Positions 9,531-15,868 of a stretch of DNA of 64,000 nucleotides are shown piece by piece. Within the stretch, counting starts at the first letter, position 1. Each line of letters opens with the position of its first letter. Where the stretch lies: NCBI GenBank assembly GCA_010692425.1, contig JAAHHJ010000019.1, forward strand, positions 37,264-101,263, in the 5' to 3' direction. The position numbers were made by a program, and so were the translations under genes. The notes under the pieces are model-generated. The model did not search any database, was not told the origin of the DNA, and saw only the letters and a list, made by a program, of their open reading frames with translations. This stretch comes from Symploca sp. SIO3C6. GTDB taxonomy: Bacteria; Cyanobacteriota; Cyanobacteriia; Cyanobacteriales; Coleofasciculaceae.

Positions 9531-9889
9531 ACCCCTGCCTACGAAAGTTGAGGCAGGGGATTGCAAGACAAATTGCGATTTAAACAGTTGAATACCGCGA
9601 AGGTGCGACCCATCCGGAGGGGAGACCCACCTGGAAGCAAGACCTCCCGGTCGGTTCCCGGCAGGGAGGAAGCTTGCCTCAAAGGTTCCCGGCAGGTGGA
9701 AAGCTCCCCTCATAGGTTTCCTCCGGTAGGTCAAGCGCACCTGTAGAGTCTTGCTCTGGTACAGACTCCCGAATACTTCCCTAGTTCGGGCTATCTCTAA
9801 AACTTTTTGTCAAGTTGCTATTAAGTTAGGACATCTTGAGCAAGATGGTGGGAAGGGACTTAATACTTTTACTCGGAGGCTTATCGCCC
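9531..9889 (+). ncRNA. Omega RNA (HEARO RNA) of the IsrB element
   Basis: The region before isrB folds into nested perfect helices that I could pair by eye: 9532-9540 with 9551-9559; 9601-9607 with 9736-9742; 9614-9620 with 9720-9726; 9617-9624 with 9704-9711 (competing with the previous one); 9627-9633 with 9693-9699; 9643-9648 with 9664-9669; 9747-9751 with 9763-9767; 9768-9773 with 9785-9790; and 9820-9826 with 9858-9864, enclosing 9832-9837 with 9842-9847. The structure runs up to the isrB ribosome site at 9875. Such RNAs (HEARO, later called omega RNA) lie 5' of IscB/IsrB genes and guide the nuclease; the guide is expected directly 5' of the first hairpin. Open frames across it on either strand are spurious. 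Confidence 0.85.
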
Positions 9890-11056
9890 ATGTTACGAGT
9901 ACCAGTTATATCGAAATCGGGAAAGCCTTTAATGCCCACAAAAGCCAGTCGTGCTAGACGCTGGCTCACAGAAGGTAAAGCCCGAGTTTTTCATAACGAC
10001 CTCAATATTTTTGCAGTTCAATTATTCACTCAAACAGGAGTTGAAACTCAACCGATATCAGTAGGTGTTGACCCTGGAAAAATGTACTCAGGTGTTGGGG
10101 TTCAATCGGCAAAAGCCACCTTGTGGATGGCTCATTTGGTTTTGCCATTCAAAACTATTACTGAGCGAATGGAACAACGGCGAATCATGCGTCGTGCCAG
10201 ACGAGGTAGGAGGATTAATCGCAAGATTCCTTATCGCCAGCGCTGTCATCGACAAAAAAGGTTCAACAACCGACGCCAAAGTAAGTTGCCGCCTTCGATT
10301 AGAGCTAACAAACAGTTGGAATTGAGGGTAGTTAAGGAGTTGATGCGAATTTACCCCATCAGCATCATTCACTACGAATTGGTAATGGCTGATGTTGACA
10401 AAACCAGTGGGCGCAAGGGGGCTAAATCTGGTGTCGGCTTCTCCCCAGTAATGGTTGGTCAAAAGCAAATGCTACGGTGGCTGTCTAACTTGGCTAATGT
10501 AGTTACTCACAAGGGCTGGCAAAAAGATTGTAATGGGACTAGTCAACTGCGCAAGTGGTTGGGGCTGGAGAAGGATAAAAAGAACAAGGCTAATCAAACT
10601 CCTGCTACTCATGCAGTCGATGGTGTTACTCTTGCTGCTTTTGAATTCATCCAGTGGAAAGAGTGGCACAGTTCCAAATCTAAGCATGGGGCTTGGGTAG
10701 GGGATGTGTGCATTACTTCAGCACCTTTTGCCGTGATTCGCCGTCCTCCTGTTAGCCGTCGTCAGCTTCACTTGTGCTTGCCAGCAAAAGGAGGCAATCG
10801 CAGAAAGTACGGCGGTAGTGTTACCCGGCATGGTTTTAGAAAAGGCGATTTAGTTATAGCCCAAAAGGCTGGCAAGTCTTACAGGGGCTGGGTGTCTGGC
10901 GACACGAAAACACAAGTTTCAGTTAGTGATGGTAACTGGAAACGATTAGGGCAGTTTTCTGCCAAAAAAGTTCAGCTATTGCAGCGAAGAGTGGGGTTAA
11001 TCGTCACTCCGGTAGTTGGATTGTCAAAATTAACCCCGTCGAGGGGTCAATTTTGA
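9890..11056 (+). CDS. isrB: IsrB, HNH-less IscB-family RNA-guided nickase
   Basis: The start is at the ATG at 9890 (MLRVPVISKSGKPLMP), with GGAGG at 9875-9879; it gives 388 residues. In order: PLMP domain (residues about 1-50, with KPLMPTKASRARRWL), RuvC-I with GVDPG (D61), arginine-rich bridge helix (about 93-129), RuvC-II with HYELVMADV (E163), then RuvC-III with THAVDG (H241, D244), and a basic C-terminal domain (HGFRKGDLVIAQKAG, about 300-375). Between RuvC-II and RuvC-III there are only about 75 residues with no HNH motif, which separates IsrB from IscB. IsrB proteins are known to nick DNA under omega RNA guidance. All RuvC acidic residues are present and the frame is intact, so it may be active. 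It sits between its omega RNA and the right-end hairpin. Confidence 0.93.
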   Translation: MLRVPVISKSGKPLMPTKASRARRWLTEGKARVFHNDLNIFAVQLFTQTGVETQPISVGVDPGKMYSGVGVQSAKATLWMAHLVLPFKTITERMEQRRIMRRARRGRRINRKIPYRQRCHRQKRFNNRRQSKLPPSIRANKQLELRVVKELMRIYPISIIHYELVMADVDKTSGRKGAKSGVGFSPVMVGQKQMLRWLSNLANVVTHKGWQKDCNGTSQLRKWLGLEKDKKNKANQTPATHAVDGVTLAAFEFIQWKEWHSSKSKHGAWVGDVCITSAPFAVIRRPPVSRRQLHLCLPAKGGNRRKYGGSVTRHGFRKGDLVIAQKAGKSYRGWVSGDTKTQVSVSDGNWKRLGQFSAKKVQLLQRRVGLIVTPVVGLSKLTPSRGQF

Positions 11057-11067
11057 CCGCTTTCCCT

Positions 11068-11095
11068 CCCCACCCTGCTTTCGCTGAGGGTGGGG
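11068..11095 (+). repeat. Right-end hairpin of the IsrB element
   Basis: A perfect nine-base stem (CCCCACCCT with AGGGTGGGG) with a ten-base loop, twelve bases after the isrB stop and sixteen before the rca start. It is followed by TTTCAC. It fits an IS605-type right-end palindrome and could also reduce read-through from isrB into rca. Two further inverted repeats, 10993-11001 with 11029-11037 and 11024-11030 with 11050-11056, overlap the end of isrB. Confidence 0.75.
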
Positions 11096-11111
11096 TTTCA
11101 CGCGAATTCTG

Positions 11112-12416
11112 ATGAGCTACTATATCTCTCCTCGCTTCCTAAATAAACTCTCGGTTCACATCACCAAAAACTTCCTCAATCTTCCTGATGTCCGAGTACC
11201 TTTAATTCTCGGTATTCATGGGCGCAAAGGAGAGGGCAAATCATTCCAGTGCGAGTTAGTCTTCGAGCGTATGGGTGTTGAAGCTGTGCATATGTCTGCT
11301 GGCGAATTAGAAAGCCCAGATGCGGGTGATCCGGCACGCCTAATCCGCCTACGCTATCGAGAAGCCTCAGAAATGAGTAAAGTAAAAGGCTGCATGTGTG
11401 TGCTAATGATCAATGACTTGGATGCTGGGGCGGGCAGGTTTGATCGCAACACCCAATATACTGTGAATACTCAACTGGTGCATGGCACATTAATGAATAT
11501 TGCCGATAATCCCACTAATGTGCAACTTCCAGGCAGTTATGACTCTAACCCTCTACGCCGTATACCAATTATTGTTACTGGTAATGATTTTTCCACCCTC
11601 TATGAGCCATTAATTAGGGATGGTCGCATGGAAAAATTCTACTGGGAACCTGATAGAGAAGACAGAATTGGTGTTGTTAGTGGTATTTTTGCTGAAGATG
11701 GTTTGTCTAGTAGGGAAATTGAACAGTTAGTTGATACTTTTCCCCATCAAGCCATTGACTTTTTTAGTGCTTTGCGATCGCGTATTTACGATGAACAAAT
11801 TCTTAAGTTCATTGATGATATAGGTTTGGATAAAGTTTCTACACGGGTAGTCAATAGTGTAGAAGAACCGCCGAAATTTGACAATCCGAATTTTAGTATT
11901 GCTCGTCTGATAGAGTTTGGCAAGCTGATGCAGGCTGAGCAGGAACAAGTGGATAGAATGCGATTAGCCCGAGAATATAATCAAGACTTGCGATTGGTTA
12001 AGCAAGAAAGGGGAGAGGGGGAGATGGGGGGATGGGGAGATGGGGAGAGGGGGAGAGGAGGAGAGGGGGAGATGGGGGGATGGGGAGATGGGGAGATGGG
12101 GAATACTTCAAGGGATGCTGTCAAGTACAATCAGCAAGTACCAAGTATGCACGTGGATTTAGAGACTCAAGAACAAATCCGCGAGCTTTTGTCTCAAGGT
12201 TGTTGTCTTGCTATAGAATACGCTAATGAACGCCGATTCCGCAGTAATGCTTGGAAAAGTTCTCCTGTATTCCACGGTAATGAAGCATCAGAAGCAATTA
12301 CCGCTTTAGTAGATTGTTTAGCTGAGCATCGTGGTGAGTATGTGCGTTTGATTGGTGTTGATCCTAAGGCTAAGCGCAGGGTTTTAGAAAAGATTATTCA
12401 AAGGCCTCATGGTTGA
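11112..12416 (+). CDS. rca: Rubisco activase with SSU-like C-terminal domain
   Basis: AAA+ ATPase that remodels inhibited Rubisco. Walker A is GRKGEGKS (37-44), Walker B LMINDLD (98-104), and the sensor and arginine-finger regions are seen in VTGNDFS and RDGRMEKFYW. The last 85 residues (from about 350, TQEQIRELLSQG then ERRFRSNAWKSS) are the Rubisco-small-subunit-like domain of the beta-cyanobacterial Rca type, which docks the activase to Rubisco and carboxysomes. The linker at residues about 300-331 is a run of glycine, glutamate, methionine and tryptophan (GEGEMGGWGDGE units) translated from a dispersed GGGGAGAT repeat. The start lies 16 bases after the IsrB right-end hairpin and has no clear ribosome site, so expression signals are probably altered by the insertion. 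Confidence 0.95.
   Translation: MSYYISPRFLNKLSVHITKNFLNLPDVRVPLILGIHGRKGEGKSFQCELVFERMGVEAVHMSAGELESPDAGDPARLIRLRYREASEMSKVKGCMCVLMINDLDAGAGRFDRNTQYTVNTQLVHGTLMNIADNPTNVQLPGSYDSNPLRRIPIIVTGNDFSTLYEPLIRDGRMEKFYWEPDREDRIGVVSGIFAEDGLSSREIEQLVDTFPHQAIDFFSALRSRIYDEQILKFIDDIGLDKVSTRVVNSVEEPPKFDNPNFSIARLIEFGKLMQAEQEQVDRMRLAREYNQDLRLVKQERGEGEMGGWGDGERGRGGEGEMGGWGDGEMGNTSRDAVKYNQQVPSMHVDLETQEQIRELLSQGCCLAIEYANERRFRSNAWKSSPVFHGNEASEAITALVDCLAEHRGEYVRLIGVDPKAKRRVLEKIIQRPHG
12010..12103 (+). repeat. GGGGAGAT-type repeat inside rca
   Basis: About 94 bases of GGGGAGATGGGGGGATGG-like sequence in frame in the rca linker. It consists of two diverged blocks of about 50 bases. The same family lies just after the gene (12421-12462) and elsewhere between genes, so this is an intergenic repeat type that has entered a coding sequence without breaking it. 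Confidence 0.9.
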
Positions 12417-12420
12417 AGAT

Positions 12421-12462
12421 AGAGGAGGAGAGGGGGAGATGGGGAGATGGGGAGACGCGGAG
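12421..12462 (+). repeat. GGGGAGAT-type repeat after rca
   Basis: A second array of the same low-complexity family, starting a few bases after the rca stop codon. It occupies most of the gap to the serine hydrolase gene. Confidence 0.85.
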
Positions 12463-12483
12463 AAAAATATTATTTGAGTATAA

Positions 12484-14544
12484 GTGAAGAATGCGATCGC
12501 GGTATTAGTTGGGTTGGCTCTAATCTGGTTAGTTTCAGGAGTGCCTTGTTGGGCAACAGGGCTATCAACAGAGCTAATAGAAATTACTCCGCAGCAAGAG
12601 TTGGAGGCTTTTCTGGATAGATTTTTTGCTCGGCAGATGAGCAACAAACATATTCCTGGTGTTGCTTTTGTTTTAGTTAAAGATGGCAAAATTTCTTTTA
12701 GTAAGGGCTATGGCTATGCTGATCTAGAAAAGAAAATTCCGGTTATTCCTGAGCAAACTTTGTTCCGCGTTGGTTCTATCTCTAAGCTATTTACTGCTAC
12801 AGCTATTATGCAGTTAGCTGAAAAAGGTTTGCTGAATTTGGATGATGATGTTAATGAGTATTTAGAGTATTTTAAAATTGATCAGACTTTCCCTCAACCT
12901 ATTACTTTTGCCAATCTCTTAACTCACACTGATGGCTTTGACTCTGGCTGGGGTTTGGGAGCTTTTGCTCATAGTCAAGCTCAGATGACGGTGCTTGCTG
13001 ATTATTTGGCACAACGTCTGCCTCCACGTCTATTACCTCCTGGTGAGGTATTTCTCTATAGTGATGTGGGTATGACTCTGGCAGGCTACTTAGTAGAAGT
13101 AATTTCTGGTATTCCCTTTAGTCAATTTATTGACCAAAATATTTTTCAACCTTTGGGAATGCGTCACAGTAGTTTTTTGCAACCCCTGCCCCTTAAACTG
13201 GCACCTAATTTAGCTGTGGGTTATAAGTATGGACAAACAAAGGCAGAGGGCAGAGGGCAGAGGGCAGAAGGGATTGATTTCGATATGGCGAGTCAAGATG
13301 GCATCTATCAACGGCGCTCCTTTGCTTTTAATAATAGTGTCCCAGCTGCTGCCTTAATGAGCACTGCTACTGATATGGGGCAGTTTATGATTGCTCATTT
13401 GCAAAATGGTCGCTACAGTAAAACTCGTATTTTAGAAGAGGCAACTGCTAAAAAAATGCATCGTCGGCAGTTTACTCATCATCCTAATTTAGCAGGTTCG
13501 GCTTATGGTTTTTATGAGCGGTTTCTCAATCAGCAGCGCTCAATTGAACATAGCGGTAGGATGAATGGATATAGTAGTTTACTGTTTTTACTGCCTGAGC
13601 AAAATCTGGGCTTTTTTGTAGCGTGTAATAATAATGCTGGTTCTTTGTTTAGGGAGCTGGTTAGTCAATTTATGGATCATTATTATCCAGTATCCAGAAA
13701 ACTAACTCCTCTTTCTAATTCAGCTACTCTTACTCAAGAACATCTTCAAAAGTTTCAAGGGACTTATCGCTACAACCGCTACTCCCATTCTACGATTGAG
13801 AAATTGGGTGCTGTGTTGGGAGAGGCACCGGAGATTAGGGTAATTGCAGGTAATGATGGTACTTTAGCAGTGTCTTCCCTAGGGAAAAAATGGGTAGAAG
13901 AAGAACCGTTGTTATTTCGCTCCCAAGTTGCTGATATCTATATGGCGTTTCGTCAGAATCAGCGTGGTGAGATTACCTATATGTTTCTAGGTAATTCGAT
14001 TTTTGCTACTCTCGAAAGGTTGGCATGGTATGAAACTACAGCCTTTCATTTTCAATTAGTAGTATTTTGTGCGCTAGTTTTCTTATCAAGCTGCTTAGGG
14101 GGTTTAATTAGTTGGTTCAGAAGTAATCTATTTAAGCTTCCAACAAAGGCAGAGGGCAGAAGGCAGAAGGCAGAAGTTTTTTTTATACTTAATTCTCGGA
14201 AATCTTCATTCAAGCAAGCTTCAGGAATAACTAAACTGGCACAATTCTTAGCAGTTTTAGTCAGTAGCCTCAACCTGGTGTTTATGATAGGTATGGGCTT
14301 GGTTGTATTTCGTACCGACTTTTGGGAGTTTTTCTATGGTTTGCCTAAAGTAGCGATCGCTTTACTTTATATACCACTTCTGAGTGTCAGTCTGACGGTG
14401 GGTTTATTAATCTTGGTGGTGCTGGTGTGGAAAAATCAATCTTGGTCATGGTTAGGGCGATTATACTATTGTTTAATTACTTTGGCTGCGTTGGTGTTTA
14501 TTCCTTTGCTGGATTATTGGAATCTTTTGGGATTTAGATTTTAA
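12484..14544 (+). CDS. Membrane-anchored beta-lactamase-family serine hydrolase
   Basis: Class C beta-lactamase-like serine hydrolase (penicillin-binding/esterase family) of 686 residues, probably exported. It uses a GTG start; the first 24 residues form a signal peptide ending in PCWA. The catalytic motifs are SISK (S98-K101), a YSD triad at 192-194 where relatives usually have YxN, and HSG in IEHSGRMNGYSS. The C-terminal third carries about four or five membrane helices (for example LVVFCALVFLSSCLGGLI and LLSVSLTVGLLILVVLVW), so the enzyme domain is probably held on the outer face of the membrane. Two in-frame GGCAGAGGGCAGA-type insertions (13241-13270 and 14146-14176) add charged KAEGRGQRAEG-like stretches in loops. 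Substrate unknown; the 68-base gap from rca is mostly repeat. Confidence 0.85.
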   Translation: MKNAIAVLVGLALIWLVSGVPCWATGLSTELIEITPQQELEAFLDRFFARQMSNKHIPGVAFVLVKDGKISFSKGYGYADLEKKIPVIPEQTLFRVGSISKLFTATAIMQLAEKGLLNLDDDVNEYLEYFKIDQTFPQPITFANLLTHTDGFDSGWGLGAFAHSQAQMTVLADYLAQRLPPRLLPPGEVFLYSDVGMTLAGYLVEVISGIPFSQFIDQNIFQPLGMRHSSFLQPLPLKLAPNLAVGYKYGQTKAEGRGQRAEGIDFDMASQDGIYQRRSFAFNNSVPAAALMSTATDMGQFMIAHLQNGRYSKTRILEEATAKKMHRRQFTHHPNLAGSAYGFYERFLNQQRSIEHSGRMNGYSSLLFLLPEQNLGFFVACNNNAGSLFRELVSQFMDHYYPVSRKLTPLSNSATLTQEHLQKFQGTYRYNRYSHSTIEKLGAVLGEAPEIRVIAGNDGTLAVSSLGKKWVEEEPLLFRSQVADIYMAFRQNQRGEITYMFLGNSIFATLERLAWYETTAFHFQLVVFCALVFLSSCLGGLISWFRSNLFKLPTKAEGRRQKAEVFFILNSRKSSFKQASGITKLAQFLAVLVSSLNLVFMIGMGLVVFRTDFWEFFYGLPKVAIALLYIPLLSVSLTVGLLILVVLVWKNQSWSWLGRLYYCLITLAALVFIPLLDYWNLLGFRF
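13241..13270 (+). repeat. GGCAGAGGGCAGA repeat in serine hydrolase, copy 1
   Basis: An in-frame array of seven-base GGCAGAG-like units in the enzyme domain. It encodes KAEGRGQRAEG. The same unit occurs between genes near 31275, 35445 and 54770. Confidence 0.85.
14146..14176 (+). repeat. GGCAGAGGGCAGA repeat in serine hydrolase, copy 2
   Basis: Second in-frame array of the same family, in the loop between two C-terminal membrane helices. It encodes KAEGRRQKAEV. Confidence 0.85.
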
Positions 14545-14634
14545 GTAATAAGTAATAAGTAATAAGTAATAAGTAATAAGTAATAAGTAATAAGTAATAA
14601 GTAATAAGTAATAAGTAATAAGTAATAAGTAATA
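14542..14634. repeat. STRR heptanucleotide array (TAAGTAA)
   Basis: About thirteen perfect copies of TAAGTAA, beginning in the stop codon of the serine hydrolase gene. This is the STRR class described from heterocystous cyanobacteria. Other arrays in the window lie at 23981-24047, 31161-31180 and 35531-35558. Confidence 0.95.
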
Positions 14635-14735
14635 AACCTTATGATATTTGACACTTCCTACTATATGGGAGTAGAAACTAAATTAATTTCAGTCCGTTTT
14701 AATAAACTTTTGCTACTAGCCGGTGAATTTGTAAT

Positions 14736-15038
14736 CTAATGCTCTAATAGGTTTAGTGCCCCTTCGACAGCATGACTGATAGCAGTTGATGAAGCTTCAC
14801 AAGCCGCCTCCTCAGTGGCGCATTGCCCTACATCAACAGCATTTCCCGTTACTGGATTCTCTGCCTCTAACAAAACATCAGCTAAGGCGTGATAGGTTTG
14901 GTCTTTTGCTTCTTCAGCCTGAAGCTTGGCTGGGAGTGGAGAGGAAACTGATTGTTTCCCTCTAGCGATAGTTTTTACAATTTCTATACCACTCCAAATC
15001 ATCATTCCAATAATAACGGTAGTGATTATAAGTGCCAT
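14736..15038 (-). CDS. Small single-span membrane protein, hypothetical
   Basis: A 100-residue protein with one N-terminal membrane helix (ALIITTVIIGMMIWSGIEIV) and an acidic, alanine-rich tail with three cysteines (QCATEEAACEA). No family recognised. It stands alone, convergent with the serine hydrolase across the STRR array and next to a tnpB remnant on the other side, so it may be a lone accessory gene. Start chosen at the only ATG that includes the membrane helix. Confidence 0.5.
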   Translation of the reverse strand: MALIITTVIIGMMIWSGIEIVKTIARGKQSVSSPLPAKLQAEEAKDQTYHALADVLLEAENPVTGNAVDVGQCATEEAACEASSTAISHAVEGALNLLEH

Positions 15039-15112
15039 AAGTTATACCAAATCCGATTTATAAAGTAACCTTGTAGTGACATACTCACCAAACCCTGAAA
15101 TTATTATCTCTC

Positions 15113-15613
15113 GTGATGTACTCCCACACCGAATCAAAGATTACAGTGTGGGCTTCTCCTCCGGTGCAAGGGGATTCGCTTTTTTGAGTGAGGCGACACC
15201 CAACCCCACTTTTTTGATCAGAATTCCAGAGTTTAGGTCGCGAGGCATTGAGGCTCCACAAGCGCATTCATGCCACCTGTCGCTTAATTCTTTTGGAACT
15301 CTAGACAGACACATTGCACAGTGTTGAGATGTTCCGGCAGGGTTAACCTTAACGACCAACCGACCAGCTTTTTCGGCTTTGTACGGTAGGACTTCGGTTA
15401 AAAACCCAGCTATCCCAGCATCGGCAAAACTTTTGTTGCGCCAATACTGCAAGTCAAAGGACAGGAGTTAATAGGACAGCGATTCATTGACCACCAATCA
15501 AATCTATCCGCCAACATGTAATTGTATTGACAGCGCAACATGTCGAGCCATTTATTAAGCCTGCAACGCTGCAAGTACGTTGGTAGTAATTTGTATTGGT
15601 GGGCTATTATCAC
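15113..15613 (-). pseudogene. tnpB remnant (IS605 type), internally deleted, with right end
   Basis: The N-terminal piece (15613 down to about 15430) reads IIAHQYKLLPTYLQRCRLN and DRFDWWSMNRC, typical of a cyanobacterial TnpB. The C-terminal piece (15452 down to about 15160) is in another frame and reads KVNPAGTSQHCAMC, then CACGASMPRDLNS, the zinc finger and last RuvC motif. About 200 residues with the other RuvC acids are missing, so it cannot be an active nuclease. After the stop on the minus strand come a GC-rich segment and a hairpin (15123-15152). Sequence shared with the copy at 43591 ends at 15113, which marks the right end. Confidence 0.85.
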
Positions 15614-15672
15614 TCTTGTCCCCTCCCTTTTCTATTCTACAATCACAATTAATGAGTTTTCGGAATCAATCG

Positions 15673-15860
15673 TTAAGTTGAGCAACTACGTTGCTGTAAC
15701 TGGCAATTCCTCTCACGCTGACCCTCCGTCAGACGTGTTAGCGAAGCGGGGCGAAAGCCCGGCTCCTTGCCGGACAAGCTGAGCTGGAAACTTCTGATGA
15801 ACGAAGCCCGGTTGAGGAGCCTGCACTTTATCCAATAGAATAAGGCTAAAAGCTCCCACA
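15673..15860 (-). other. IS-like GC-rich segment upstream of tnpB remnant
   Basis: GC-rich, hairpin-bearing sequence sharing two blocks with 31930-32000: CACGCTGACCCTCCG and CTTGCCGGACAAGCT (plus strand). The same two blocks in the same order at two places suggest a common IS-derived non-coding part. It could be the left portion of the tnpB element or a separate scar. No convincing coding frame. Confidence 0.4.
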
Positions 15861-15868
15861 ACTATTAT

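Larger units (their letters stand above)
9525..11100 (+). mobile_element. IS200/IS605-type element carrying IsrB and omega RNA
   Basis: The unit consists of a left-end hairpin (9532-9559), a structured RNA region, the isrB gene, and a right-end hairpin (11068-11095). Both end hairpins have perfect nine-base stems with ten-base loops, as expected of subterminal palindromes read by a Y1 transposase. There is no tnpA, so movement would need a transposase in trans. The exact ends are not visible from one copy: TTTAC at about 9517-9521 and TTTCAC at 11096-11101 are candidate cleavage motifs. The element separates rca from its upstream region. Confidence 0.8.

Noticed and set aside
9525..9746. Open frames of about 60-70 codons on both strands across 9525-9746.
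   Set aside because: They run through the structured omega RNA; paired helices explain the lack of stops. No ribosome site.
9836..9889. Upstream extension of isrB from 9836.
   Set aside because: GGAGG at 9875-9879 and the family N-terminus (MLRVPVIS) place the start at 9890.
12484..14544. The serine hydrolase as a true beta-lactamase.
   Set aside because: The SxxK/YxD/HxG pattern plus C-terminal membrane helices fits the wider serine hydrolase family; resistance activity cannot be claimed.
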